A DNA stretch of 64,000 bases. It comes from Atrichornis clamosus (lineage: Eukaryota > Chordata > Aves > Passeriformes > Menuridae). Location: assembly GCA_013400975.1 (NCBI GenBank), contig WBMZ01000188.1, positions 85,001 through 149,000 of the forward strand, read 5' to 3'. This document shows, piece by piece, positions 27,601-41,199 of the stretch; within the stretch, counting starts at the first letter, position 1, and every line of letters starts with the position of its first letter. The position numbers and the translations under genes were made by a program. Below the pieces are notes generated by a model. The model made no database searches and was not told where the DNA came from. It worked only from the letters and a program-made list of their open reading frames with translations.

Positions 27601-30600
27601 CAGAACTGGCAAGTAATCGTTGGTCAGAAGGTGGATGATGTGCTCCCTGAGATGACCAAAAAAGAGCAGATTTCATACAGGCACACGCTTATAGTGTGCT
27701 CATGTCCTACTGTGAACATTGTCCTCAGAAGGACCTTAGAGAGTTCAAGATCAACTCTTTGCCGCTGTGACACGCAGGTAACCACAGACTTCACCCAAGC
27801 TGGCAGATCTTGTAGCAGCTGCTCCTCTTCTGGAAGATTTGGTTTCCCTTTCCATTCTTTTTAAGCCTACTTTGCCCCTATGGCTTTGTCTAGCTATGTT
27901 TTAATTAGGTTGCCTCCACCACACCGGGAGGAGGTCAAACTTGGGAAACATCTGTACCCTGTTGTCATTTACTTCTATGTCCCCACAGCAGCAGATGCAG
28001 TCTCAAATAACTTTTTGTGCCATGCTTTCAGTGACGCTCCTCTAGTTGGAAACTGGGTGGTTTTCTTTGTATATACATTAAATATGAATACCTACACTAC
28101 AAGTTTGTATCATTTCCGCTGTCCACCATCATCCCCGTGTAACTTCCAGCACCATTGCTTTCAAAACAAGGTAAGAGTAAGTTCACTTTGGTCTGCTGAT
28201 CTAGGCAGGGAAAAATAAAAGTAGATTTGAGGCTTGGTACAAACCCAAAAATTGTGATCAAACTATATAGTTAGTAAATTGTTTGTCTAAATCTTTCATG
28301 TGTGATGAAAGATTATTATCATAATTCATTAGCAAATTACAGACTTTGTAATGCAGGCAGTCACAAATTTGGCTTTGTATCAATCAGTTTAGACCAGCTG
28401 GGTAGAAATTAACACAACTCTGGGATACATAAAATGAAGTGCTCTTTCATTTTTAATTCACTGGAAACTTTGAAGGAAAGAAATGGAAGCCCTTTCAAAA
28501 ATGTCAATTTTCCCTGCTTTTTGTAAATCATTCCATTTCACTGTAGAGATACAGAGATACAAATAAACATACATGGGATGTATGTAATTGAATACCACAG
28601 AAACTGCTGAATCAAAATAAATTTAATATAAAGTATATATAAAGAAAAGCAGTGCAGTTTAAAAAAATCCCTTTCTCTCATTATTTCTAATATATATTAG
28701 TGACCACCAGAATTATTAAACAAACACAAAAGCTAAAAGCCAAGCTACTCACAAGATACAATATTGTCAAAATTCCTGCTCTGAGCTTTCTCAGCCAACC
28801 AAATGACCTTGTACAAAAATGCTTGTTTTGATTCTGTCTCCTTTGCCTAAGCTACAAGGCTGTGTATAGTGACAGCTGCATTTGGGAGCAACTTAAAACA
28901 AATTTTATCTTAGTGGCACCTAATCCAGAGACTGGTACAAGCAGCATGGAAAAGTCAGTGTCAAAATTAAACAATGAAGGCTTTTCTAGGAACAGATGCT
29001 TTTTCCCTGCAGCTGTAAAAACCTTAAAACAATCCTATGCCCCACTGTCTGGTCACGCAACTATCACAAAGCAAGGCATAAATTTTGCCACTTCTTGCAA
29101 ATATTTGCCGAGAGCTGCTATAACCCTTTTTAAAAACAGTAACAGGGATTTCTTGCGGGTGATTATGAGGCCATTTTATCCCTTACATGAGTGAAAGGCT
29201 CTCCAGTTTATGCCCACGATTCCTGGTACAAAAACAAAAGGATAACTTTTCAAGTTCATGTTTTACACATAAATAGGAACGTAACTGAAAAACCCTAAGA
29301 AACGGGTTTACTACAGAGATAGTGACTGTGTCACTGAGGTGTTATGAATGGAACAGAGATAAATATTATTAATTCACAGTTGAAATAGCAACTGAGTGTT
29401 TTCTTTGCATAGCAATTACAAAGCAATGTCGTGCAGCACTATCATTACACTGCCGCTTCAAGATACTGTTGACCATTTTTGTGTTGTAACTCCACAACTA
29501 CTATTTTAAATATCCTCATCACCACAGCTACCTAAAAAATTACCTCTTTTTATTAAGTGAATGCAGTGATAAACTTCAAACTGAAATACAAACTCTTAGG
29601 AAACAACTTCTGTAACTTAATGAGTGTAAGTAAATCCTCAGTTCCCAATTAAGTGAGCAATTTACAATGTCAAGAATCTAGTTACGCTCCATATGAACTG
29701 ATGGGGATTTTAGATTAGCTTCTGTTGTGTATTTAAAAGTGATAGCACCAACATGATTTACATAAGTAAAATATTTTCAAATATTTTCTCACCAAGCAAG
29801 CACTCTAAAATTGTGAAGTGTTTCCTTTCTTACTCAAGTTAAAAAAAAAAAAAAATCAACTTTTCCAGAACAACAGTTCATTAGCACCTCACTATTTATA
29901 AGTATAATTGGGTTGTTTGATGAGAAAACATGAGAGAACACTGTGCCTACTATAATTTGCACAAATACAAATTTCATTGTTTGAAAACAAATCAGCAATT
30001 CAACGATTGTGTTTTTTTTAATATAAGTGTATATCATGCAATAATAGAAGTGATCATATTATAGTTAACACAGAATAGAAAGGTTAAGCCATGTTCTAAA
30101 CCACTCTAATTTACAAGCTGTAAATTAATTTTTTTAATTGCAAAAAAATACTAACTTTAATTTTTCATTTGTTATTCAACTAAATATAATTCACACAGAT
30201 AACAACACTGTGCTATTTAGCTACAGAGTGCTGCTTTCCCACTTTAAATAGCACAGGAACTAGGGACATAGCTGTTTAATATGTTCATAAAGCTGCTTAG
30301 GTTTTCTTGTCATTTCATGCTAACACCTTTTTAATAGCTAGCATTATGATAGAAGCCTTGCATAAAAATCCACTACCCTGAAAGTAAAACATAGCAAATA
30401 TTCAAAATCAGAATAGCAAGCGATGGTTTTAATTGCAGTTTTTAAAAAATTCAGGGTTTTAAATTAGGTCTTGATCCCCAAAATCCTTAGCATCCTTAAA
30501 TTACATGAGCAAAGCCATTCAATTCAACATGATTACTTCTAAAATAAGGACAACTCACATGACTGAGCATTTACAGAGCCAAACCCATAACCAAAATTAT

Positions 30601-30639
30601 AACAATGACTCCTCATTATTTTCAAATTCAAATAAATTG

Positions 30640-31700
30640 ATCCTTATCCTTTGAGTGTTTCTCTCCAACCCAACTTACACTTACGGATGGAGTGTAATAG
30701 AGAAGGAGAGAAAGGAAGAAGAGAGATATAAACATACACCCTAAACTACGAGAGCTGACAAACTGAACGTTAACAGATGTGTGACTTCTAATTAGTTATA
30801 ATAATCTGTGCTATTGGAACCTGCCTCGCCTTCCCTTGGAAATCAAACAGCTTCCTTTGGAGTTTTAAACTCTCTGGGTGCTTCTAAATTTATTGAAGGA
30901 AAAAAACCTTGCTTTCAGCAAATTTTAGATAAACTACAGTGATAACTTTATGAAAGGAAAATATTAAATTATAATTATCCTAAACAGACACAGTCTTGTG
31001 AAACTAACCCTACATTCATATGAAAATACAAAGCATTGACTATAATGAATTTGATTCATCCTTGGACACAAAGCTTTACCACAGTAAACTCAGTCAACTG
31101 TTGCTCTTGCTTTTATATTCATAGTACTTAAATAGCGCACTTTAAAACAAAAAAAACTCCAATTGGCTTTTCATACATCCACCCTCCCCAAAAATAACGC
31201 ACTTGAAAAACCCAAATGATATGAAAAGGCTTCAAGGCCTCTTTTCTCCTTTTCACAGCACTTTTTTTTTATTTCTGTTTGCAGTAATCTGCCTTTCACT
31301 TTCTCATTGCTACAGAACAAACGAGGAGGCTCAGCACTTTGAAAAGGGGGCTCAATGTGTAATGGGTCCACTAGAATTAATTTAGTTGCACCAAATCCAT
31401 TGAGCAGTGAGGTTTTTTTCTCTTCTCAAATCATTTTGAGTCGGATGCAGCCCCCAGCCTTTGTAATTCTAGTAAAGCACTTAAAGTGCACAGTAGGTGT
31501 TCATCAGGACCATCTGGTCAAAAGCAAAACAAGCTGCTGATTTTGCCTTTGAATAGAATGAAGCAAGTGTGAATTAGTCTCTTCAATTAGCACTATTACA
31601 ACCTGTCAAGTGCATATTGTAAAACAGGATTATTACAGTATTGGTCACCAGTGCAATTATTTACTCTCTGCCTTTTCTTGCATATAAAAATGTCCATGTT
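30640..31700. promoter_or_regulatory. Candidate conserved regulatory block
   Basis: This stretch has many TAAT/ATTA homeodomain cores (for example near 30792, 31376 and 31575-31590), a TCF/LEF-like CCTTTGAA near 31546, and few long homopolymers or repeat signatures. The composition is typical of vertebrate developmental enhancers. No alignment could be made, so conservation is inferred, not seen. Confidence 0.3.
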
Positions 31701-32699
31701 TACTAGTTTTTGATAACTGAAGATCGTTTCTTTAATGATATGCACGTCCAAACACACCAACATCAAATTACAGGTTATGAAACATATTCTGTCAGGAATA
31801 TATTAAGTTTCATAATTAAGTGAGAAGTAGTGCCCCTTCTTTATCTCTTATTGCTGTTTCTGTTGCATAAAAAGAAAAAAAAATAAGTTATATATCTTTT
31901 TTAATACGATCTCTTCAAAACAGACCTCTTCAGTCAGATATTAAGATATTTTAAGTGCCTAATAAAGCTATCACTTTTGAACAGGTACATAAAAGGTATT
32001 CTCTCTTTATTTCCCAAGGAACTTTCTTTTCATATAATTCCCATTCCCACTTACAAAAAGTTTATCAAGGATTTCTTTCAGCAAATACATTTTACTTTAG
32101 AAATGTGCTGGTTTTCTGTAATAGAAAGGCAAAAAAACAAATTAAGAAGTTGATTCAGCTTTTTTAAAAATAGAATTATTTTTCCATGTTTAAAAAACGG
32201 AAGCCTATCTTGCTAGCAGGTCCTCATTTACTGCTGTAGAACACTGAGGCTATCACAGTGATGCTTAAATTATGTATATTGCTGTTATGACTTGCTATAA
32301 ATTGAATATAATTTTAACATGACAGATTTCTTTAAAAAGCAAACAAAATGTTCCAGTTTCACAAAAACATTATAAGGCTCTTGAGTACCATGAGTATAGC
32401 AATGTGTTTTACTGGCTTCTCTGACACTAAGAATATTTGAACAATAGAACATTTGTGCACCTCCTATTAAATACCAAAAAGCATTAGTTACTGATTTTTA
32501 TTACAATAATAGTTTTCAACAATATTAAAGCAAGTCCAAAATATCAAAATATAAAACAGTCGTTTCTGAAACTATTAATGTATGTGCCATATTTGGATAT
32601 GGCTATATTCTGGCAAATATATTTTATTGTAATTATTTAGCTACAGCATTTAAAAAATAACATTATTTATATATACATTTCACATCTCCATGTCAGTGT

Positions 32700-33250
32700 C
32701 TGACCTTTAGTTTGAATGATCTCACTCAGCAACAACTGGCTTGAAAATATTTTGTTCAGACAGCAAAAAACAGACCTTAAAAACGTACAAGACCTTCAGC
32801 GGGATTGTTTTTCTGCCTGCTGAAGGTAATTCATCTGCTTACCTATATTTATATATTACATTTTTTTAGGCCTTTTAAAGAAGGTTTCTGCCTGCACGTT
32901 CACAAATGGTGGGTTTGCACCTTGTTTAGCATTCATCCACTTATCAAAAAAGTTTAAAGAAATTCATCACAAAGGACTTGATTAGTGTCTGTCAACACAG
33001 AATTTACAGTTTATCTCAGCCCAGACAGTTGTATGCACAAATAGTTCCTCCTCCTGCCTGGAGTGCTATTGGGCACATTGCTTTTCATATTCCACCTTAG
33101 CCAGTAAGTCTATAGGGAACAGAGAACAAATATATTACCTAGCCCAGGTGACAGGGATGCTGAGCAGGCAGCCTCTGGTTAAGTTATTGGCTAAAGAAAC
33201 GGAATAAAGAGCAGAGGCAGCTGAGCAGAAGCAGCCAGTATTTAAAGAGC
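32700..33250. promoter_or_regulatory. Candidate conserved regulatory block
   Basis: Dense, non-repetitive sequence includes a homeodomain/TALE-like cluster near 32980-32996 (TGATTAG followed by a TGTCA core), a forkhead-like TTGTTTA near 32923, and a GC-balanced right half (33040-33240). The pattern suggests an enhancer in the large intron. Support is motif reading only. Confidence 0.28.
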
Positions 33251-35359
33251 CATCTTCTTTGCATTGTTTGCACAGATTTTGTGTTTTACTACGAATTCTA
33301 GTGCCCAGTACATGCTTTACATAGAATTCTCAACTGGAATTTCCAGCAGTTACAAAATAAAATCTCCAATCTATGAGGGGACTGAGGGTTCTGCATATTT
33401 AGCTCGTCCACCCTTTAGCAGCCATAGCTTGTGTACACTGGATATTTCTGTAATTTCTGCACACAGGAATCACGAAAAGGCTTCAAAGTCTGTATCAAAA
33501 GTAAAACAGAAAAATGCACAGTCTTTGTTTGTTAACAGAGCAATCCAGTTAGTTAAAAATGTTTGATTTTTTTTCTATGTCACAGACTAAAACAAAAAGA
33601 GTAGAGCACACTATTGTGACAAGAACTCAAATCCATTAAGTTTTTCACAAATTAGTTTGTCTGCTCCAGGATCAGAATACAAACTTGCTTTCCCTGACAC
33701 ATTTAAATATTTCCCCCTCTGAAAAGTGCTGCCCCTTCATTTCTGTCAAATAATATAAGTACAACTTGCAAAAATGAAAAGTAGCAGAAATGTTAATTCC
33801 TAAATGAGAACAAGGTGGTAAGAACAGATGGAAAAGAAATTATCTTGAATGTGGCAATGCCTTGTAATTTAATTTAGCACAGAGCTTCTCAAACCTGAAG
33901 TTAAAAATTCTCTCCAATTTGCAGACCACCTCTACAAATTATCTTAGCAGAATAAAGAACAAGTCTTCAGACAGAAAACTCCTTTTAGTCTTGTATTAGG
34001 AGTTCAATTTGTCAAATTGTCTTTATTTAACCATCTAATACACTGGAAATGTATTCATTTACAGTCTCCAAACTGGCACAAAACCTACCAATTTCCAATT
34101 TAAAATGCAGATCATGGAAAAAAGTAACCATGATATTACCCAGAACAGTATCTGCCCAGAATTAATTTAATACTGCAATTTTACAAGAACAAACAGATGT
34201 CAGAAACCTGTGACACAGATTAATTTACAATTTAGACCATCATGTTATTATTAACGTTCCAAGTTAACTACTCCCCTACCCAACTCACAAAAAAAATAAA
34301 AATCGAATATCCAGAATTTTTTACAAGTTCCATTTAATTTTTTTATTTCTTTTCTAAAGACTCTGTAAAAGTTCATGATCCCACAACAATATAACCAAGT
34401 GTAACACATTTTTTAAGATGAGAAATTAAATCCTAATATGCAAACACTTGGATATTTTGATACAGAATGTTAAAGAAAAAAAAAGACATTTTCAAGTACC
34501 ATTCAAAATCCAACTATTAAATTAATATGCATGAAATTTTAGAAGCAGACATGAGTGCTACAGCTTCAGGCTTCTCTCAGATAATTTTTTTGTCACGTGG
34601 TTTCCCCACTAAACACCACAATCTCTTTGAAAAAACAATTAATCCAACTATCATTTACTATTAAACATTCATTCTAAACAAGAAAAAAAAAAACAAACCC
34701 AGAGAACTGAAGCAATAGTAGTCTAGGAAAGCACAGTTGTGAGCTCACTGGATTTTGCATTTAATCCATTGCAAAATATTTATGCCTTTTGAAAGGGTGG
34801 TGGGGTTGAGGTTTTGGTGTGAGGTTGGGGTTTTTTTGAGACACTTGGAAAAAATATCTATTCCTTAAAACTCGCAGTACTATTAACAACAAACTGAACC
34901 ACCAGCCCTTGAGAGACAGTTGCACCCAACTGTGGCAAGAAGTAGAACATTTATAGAATTTTAAGTATTTCTTTTAATAATTGATGTAGTCATTTTGAAT
35001 CTTTCTGCATAGGATATAGCGTGTGAGTAGATTGCATTAACACTGCTTAAACATTTCAACTTGTCAGTATGGCCAAGTCGATTTCTGAAATATTTGCAGT
35101 ATTTTCCCATCGAAACAGTAATAAAGGTAGAATAAATATATGCCACTGCTTTATAATCACTGAACATTAATGAATATTTTATGTCTTTTTAAATCTCCCT
35201 GTTTAATTTAAAAGGGTGAAATTAAGTCTCCTCCCTGCAATATGCCAATTATCTGTAAATCAAACAATAACTTGGCCATTATAGTCCTTTTTGTTAATAT
35301 ACCAGAAGCTAATTTGAAAACACTGAGCGGCATTTTTAGGTAATAATTGAATAGTCCTT

Positions 35360-35375
35360 CCTGCCCTCTTGTGGT
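35360..35375 (-). promoter_or_regulatory. CTCF-like motif
   Basis: On the minus strand the sequence is ACCACAAGAGGGCAGG. It fits the CTCF core pattern CCASYAGRKGGCRS at all but one position (A in place of Y). It sits inside a block that looks conserved (35200-35480). Binding is not shown by sequence alone. Confidence 0.45.
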
Positions 35376-36060
35376 TGGCAACTGCATCACTGAGCTTCTC
35401 CACCGTGACAGAAATACACCAGGAGGAAAGTAAACTATTAATTTGTTAAAGTGCGAACAAGAGAGTGAAGAAAAAAAAAAATCTAACAGTCCCTGGAGAG
35501 AATAGAGACAAAGGAGAGATGGAAAGATACCACAGACTCCTCCAAATCACAAGGACTGACTAGATTTGTTACAATGATCACTCTATGCTAAAAAAAAAAA
35601 ATTAAATTAAGAAGCCATTAGGGAGTTAACATACAAAACAGTGCTTGTTTTCTATAATTAGACAAATGTTCACCAACCCTTTTACCTCAGCCAAATCCCC
35701 AGGGCCTTCCAGGAGCCTTTGCACAGACAGACACATTCACCTGTTCAGCATCAGCTGCACGAGGGCTGGAGAGCTCTTTTCATTTTAGTCTCTGAAATGG
35801 TCCTCACAATTTTATACACTCTGTTGGCTGTAATACTTAGATACACAAAAAGCAAAGAAAGGTTTGCTGCTCATGCTGGTTATGGGATGGTAGGGGTTTT
35901 ATTTTAGTTAAGGGGAAAATCATAATTAACTTTTAAATTACATTGACTTCAAATGTCAACGCATTGACTGCAACCTGCCATTACCAACAAACAAGAAAAC
36001 TCCAGTGCATGTAAAGGCAGCCTAGATTCCCCTGTCACAGCTTTCTGGTTCCTATAAGCC

Positions 36061-36094
36061 TGGTAAGACCCACCAGGCTTGGTAAGACCCACCA
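36061..36094. repeat. 19 bp tandem duplication
   Basis: The unit tggtaagacccaccaggct (36061-36079) is followed directly by a second copy, tggtaagacccacca, that stops after 15 bases. Confidence 0.9.
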
Positions 36095-37335
36095 AAAAAG
36101 AAAATGATACAGCATTGACAAAAACAAATGGACAATATGTATGCATGTGGTGTTTCCTTTTAGAATCTCATCGTTTTAAAATTAAAGCCGTATATTTGGA
36201 TCATTTATTGCCATAAACACTCAAATTCTTTTTAATTGTAAAGAGTCAAGGCTTGGCCCCTCAAAAATCAAACTAATTCAAGTATGTTTGTTTATTTGTA
36301 TTACCACAAAAAACAAAACAAAACTTACTACAGTAGGTTTTAAAATAAGATGTAGAAAAGAGGCTTTCACACAGCGGAAAATCAGAATTTAGATCTTCAG
36401 AACAACAGGATTCAATTAGAAAACAATTAGTGATCATTTTTCATTGCTGGATGAGATACTACTCCCATAGGTAGTATCACAGAACTTAAATGAATTCTGT
36501 CTACTATGTAAGCACGTGACACAAAAAACTTCAATAAAATCTGCTCAACCCTAAAAGACTGAGAGAAGTGTCAGACCAATAATAGCAAACATACATTTAA
36601 TTTGAAAAGCAAACATTTAATCTTAATATTTTGTAATGTGAATTCTGAAGATTCACATTTCTAGGTTGTTTGTCATGTTTCCACCAGGCAGCGGGTTATA
36701 TGGAAAATAACATCCAAAACATCTGGCACTAGACATACCATGGAGCACTACACAACAACCTTTGGGTTTGGAAAGGAGTTTTAAAAATATGCAAGGGACT
36801 GCTTGTTCTGTATTCAGAGAGTCCAGAGACACATTGGAGATATTTGTTCCTACAGGACTTAATTCTGCTGAAGTTCTCTCCAATATCACCCCTTGCTGGC
36901 CATTCCACAGAACGGCAGCAATGTCCATTACACACAAACCCATTTGGCTACCAAGCCAGAAGAATTACAGCACTCCAACAGCAACCAGCAATGGTTGAGG
37001 TGCCTACAAAATGGAGATGGAGCTGGTTAAAAGAAGGGAAGACAGAGGGAGCTGCAAGAGGCTTCAAGATAAAATGCAATTTGAATAACTCAATATGTTC
37101 GTGCATTTTGCTACAACAGTGCAAAAAGAAACATCCTTTCTGTATAATTTAACACAAAACCTTTTTTTTATGACCAAATTCCTTAATCAAATTACAGCAA
37201 TCTTGGTGATCCACTTGATTAAAAGAGACTAATAAAATAAAGGAATATCCATCAGACTCCGCAAACCCCCTTTAACAGAGCTGGCATTAGCTATAATGAG
37301 CCACAGTCATTGTTCAGCTGTGAAGCAGCACTCAC

Positions 37336-37441
37336 CTCCTGAATGGTACTGCTTCCTGAGAAGTTGAGGTTGTACTCCCGCTGGACTTCTCGATGGGTGA
37401 CGATCAGCATGAAGGTTTGATTTAATGACTCCTGCAGGGCC
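37336..37441 (-). CDS. FAF1: FAF1 coding exon, first half of UBL2
   Basis: This 106 bp exon encodes 35 residues after one base that completes a glycine codon: ALQESLNQTFMLIVTHREVQ followed by REYNLNFSGSSTIQE. It matches human FAF1 residues ~185-219, the first two strands and the start of the helix of the second ubiquitin-like domain. Only two substitutions from human are visible (Asn to Thr and Ile to Val near the middle), so this is the most conserved stretch of the window together with the next exon. The acceptor is ATTTCAG with an upstream pyrimidine run, and the donor is GTGAGT. It ends in phase 0. From family knowledge, UBL2 has the ubiquitin-like fold; its partners are less well defined than those of UBL1. 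Confidence 0.97.
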
Positions 37442-40427
37442 CTGAAATGGTTGAAAGAAAAACAAGAAAATCAGGGATAAGCATGTTATAGCTTGTTTTA
37501 CAGTTGGATGCAAAAACCCCAGGGTACCCTAAACTCTACATGGACAAGTCCAGGCACAACATTATCATCTCTCTTTTCACTCTTAAATGTAAGGAAGCAT
37601 GCTGAGAATGACCAAAGGCCATTCCTGAACTCCTTCCTTAATAAGGTGACTGCAGCCTTTAAAGCTCTTGTAATGTTAAGTATTTTCAAAATCGAGAGAG
37701 TCCCATTATCTTCACAAACATCGAGTGTATTTAGCACTCATAATGCCATTAATAACAGGCTTGTCAGCATATTGGTAACCAGACAAAATATCAAGCTATG
37801 ATGCACATTAAGAACTGATGGTAAGCAGAACAAGGCAAAGCATGCTCTCACTTCTCTAGGGTCACCTGAAGCAGAAACCAAATGGAAATTCTTCCACTTA
37901 GTTTCACCCAGAGTGCAAAAACCCAGCTAATGAGAACTGGAAAAGTAACCACAGAAAAATTTCTCATGTGGGTATTGAACATTTAGAAAAGTTAGTTCTG
38001 CTTACATTGTTTTAGATGTACACTACAGAGGTTTTAATCATAAGAAATTTTAAAAAACCTTAAGAGACAGTTTAAACAGGCCAATTATATCTTCATGTTA
38101 TCAAAAACTTAGAGTTTTTTCTGATTTTCCTGATAATAAAATATCTGGATGTTAAAAAGGCATTCTGCTTGCTTAATTAGATACAAAATTATGCAGCTAT
38201 CTACTTTTCAAAATAGAAGGCAGGACTTCTATTGTAGACATAGCAATTATGGCTGTGTACAATCTTACACATGCTACAAAAACTGCATCAACACTGTAGC
38301 TTGGACTTCTAAACAATGTTTATGCAGACTTGACCTGTTCAGAGGCACATGAAATTAAATTGGGCCTATTCAATTCTTTTTTTCCTTCCACATACACTTA
38401 AAAGAATGACAGAATGTGTTTTTTTCCTTCACATCTTCACTATTCCATGACACTGCAACATGCCATTCCTCTTAGCAGCAAAGGACAAATTCTGAATGCA
38501 GATCAGCACAGTTATACCTTACGATACAAGAAGACAAGAAAGACTCCTAAATTATTTGAGACCTGATTTGTTAGTTTTAATTCCTACTGGAATTACTGAT
38601 CTGCTGTTTTGCTGCTCAGATGGTAAGGAACTCATACAATACTCACTGGATGCTTTACAAGAGATGCACAATTTGCTTGAAAGTCTCAGGGAAATTTACC
38701 TTACAAAAATATCTTCACTCAGCAACTTAATTTGGCTCCTGTGACATCTCAATAATCACATACTACAAAACAAAACTATGAAGTGCTATTTCTTGTGTTT
38801 TATGGTTCTGCAATATGGGAAATAAATATAACTCATTGTCAATGCTAAGTATGATCATGTGCATGAGAGACACTACAAACATAACTGGAATCATCTAAGA
38901 TGAACATGAAGTTTTCTGCACTTTCACAATATCTCCTAACAAAAGGCCTAAAAAAATGTTAAGTACTTAATAGTCCTCCAGAAGGGGACAAATAAGACAG
39001 TAGTCCTGAAAAGTTGCATGCCTATTTTCAAAGATAATTTTAATTTGATTGTTAATAAGTTTCGCATCGCCATAACCATCTTTTCTGTTGGCAAATGCTC
39101 AGTAGCAACTAAAATATCCTGCTGTGCTTTTTCAGATTCTGATTTTTTATTTGTTTTCAGCAAATACTGGAAGCAAATTACATATTTAATTGCTCTGAAA
39201 ACATTAATTACAGCATATGTGAATGGCTCTGGATTCCATACAGACTCACACAAGGTTCTGTTATAGCTAATTTTGACTCTATCTGAAAATCTGTAGATGC
39301 TAAGTTATAACATGACTCATGTTTTCATTCTGTAATTGATGTAAACATAGAAGGAAACAGGCCAGTTTGATCAAACCCTCAGTCTCTCCAGTTATGCATG
39401 ATATACACACTTCAGTACAACTCAAAATACAGCTTGCTAATAAAAAGCATCTACTTATAGGAAAAGTTTTCCACTTGTGATAGCAGGAAGTATTTAGAAA
39501 AGGAAAAAATACTCTTCAAACAAATTTAAATGAAGTGCCTAAAAATTAAAAGCCTTAATTTTTGAAGTAACTAACAATTTTGACACCTCTACTTTTGGGA
39601 TTTCTAAGCAACACGAGCTGGATGTTGTTAACAAGCAAATTCTCAGCACATATTCATCGACAAACAGAGTGAAAGAAGAGGATGAAAATTAAGCTGGCTA
39701 AAAAAAACCCTGAAAAAAGTTGAGGAAAAACTGGGTTTGAAAGTGTAAGCAAACATAGTGCATGGCTAATAGTTCACTTTTTCTTCAGAAAAATAACGCA
39801 AGGAGGAACATTACTTCTGCTTACACAGAAATGCACTGGTCAACTGCTCCAGTCCTTTGAGCTCCTACATCAAAACCTCACATGGTCTGACAGCTGTAAG
39901 TCTTGGACCACGTCCACTGGAAAGTCAGAGGGAGGTGGCATTGATGGCACATCCACTGGGTCGTTGATGACAGTGTTGGTACCCACCCTCCTCTGTGGGA
40001 TGGGAGCGATGTGAACACACAGCCACTGATGTCTGGCCCTCCCATACTCATTTCCTTCAGCAAGGGGGGTTGTAGATTACCCAAAATTACTTGTGCCAAA
40101 ATATATCTTGTCCAAAATTGTATTCCAGCCATTAAGGTGATGATAAATTTCACAAGATAAAAGTATTTAAAGGAAACTGCTCACTGACAGCAAGCTGAAG
40201 GCTATTTTTATTTCTTTTTAGGTCCACACAAGTGTACTAAGAAGATTGACTTTGAATACAATGCACATTTCAAAAGCTTAGGCTTCAGTGTTTGCAGCTA
40301 TTTAATTTTGCTACAAATCTTATTAGTTGACTACAATCTTCCAAATAAAATAGTTGCATTAATAGGGAAAAAAAAAAATCAGGGTCAAACTCTAGGTCCC
40401 TTTAAAGTCAAGACAGATTTTCTTTTT

Positions 40428-40451
40428 TTCTTTTTTCTTCTTTTTTTCTTT
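40428..40451. repeat. Polypyrimidine tract
   Basis: Twenty-four consecutive C/T bases, mostly T with single C interruptions, on the plus strand. On the FAF1 sense strand it is purine-rich and so not a splice acceptor for that gene. Confidence 0.88.
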
Positions 40452-41199
40452 GTTGCCATCAATGCTAAGAGAATTCAATTAATCTGAGAATTAATTAGTG
40501 GGAAAAGAAAACCAAATTCTAGAAACAGGACTAAAGTAGGCCACTCTTGCCAGTGCCATTTTCCCCCTACTGCAAGCCCCAGCTTTCAAAAGCATTTTCC
40601 GAGAGGTGATATACTGCCATTGCAACTTTTTTACCTCAGCTGAATGACTATGTGCTCATTATTCAGCACAGGAGGCAAGGGAACCTGTATTTTTGGGCAC
40701 CAAACCTCCATTTGAGGTACTCCGCCTACACCCAAAAAAGCAGTTCAAGAACAGACAAAAGAAGATAGACCTGAGCACAGTCACTGCTCTGACCAGTTCT
40801 GGCAAGAGACTTGGACATATAAAACAGATTGGTTCTATCTACTGTTAAGTTATTGCCTTAATGCTTTGATTTTTGATATGATACTTTGCTTTTTAATAGC
40901 ATTTTTCTTTGAAAATTTAGAAATTTTTAAAACGATGACACTGAAAGTAAATCCTTAATCAATGATATGTAAACGCTTCCTTTCATTTCAGTTTTTATGA
41001 AATATACTCCCATTAGGCAATATCTTTCTCAGTCACAGGGAGATTTCCCCCAAAATCTCTGATTTTTTATACAAACAGGTATGACACAAGGTAATTAACA
41101 TTTCCATTTTAAACTTACAGATTTATACAAGCTCATGTCAACAGAAGTCCAAATTTACTGTAATTACAGATTATTTACATTAAAACAAAATAAGAAATC

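Larger units (their letters stand above)
4924..37335 (-). other. Large FAF1 intron (32.4 kb)
   Basis: This intron separates the two UBL2 exons, with donor GTGAGT and acceptor TTTTTTTTCCAG. It contains a short CR1 3' tail (5893-5960), a purine-biased stretch (about 9820-10660), small microsatellites (11.7 and 13.3 kb), a hairpin at 18948-18976, an unclassified lower-AT stretch (about 20100-21850) with another hairpin, a CpG-rich patch (22480-22620), a 23 bp tandem duplication (23.2 kb), an A-rich tract (24.6 kb), candidate regulatory blocks (30.6-31.7, 32.7-33.25 and 35.2-35.5 kb) and a 19 bp tandem duplication (36.06 kb). Elsewhere it is AT-rich sequence in which I see nothing definite. Confidence 0.92.

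Noticed and set aside
27222..28218. Several overlapping plus-strand frames of 60-112 codons
   Set aside because: They change frame, have no shared protein similarity, and arise in a slightly GC-richer part of the intron.
28862..29194. A 110-codon plus-strand open frame
   Set aside because: No recognised domain or splice context; within chance expectation for 64 kb in six frames.
34795..34845. Possible G-quadruplex (G-rich plus-strand run)
   Set aside because: Only three runs of three or more G's are present in a short span; the fourth needed for a standard quadruplex is missing.
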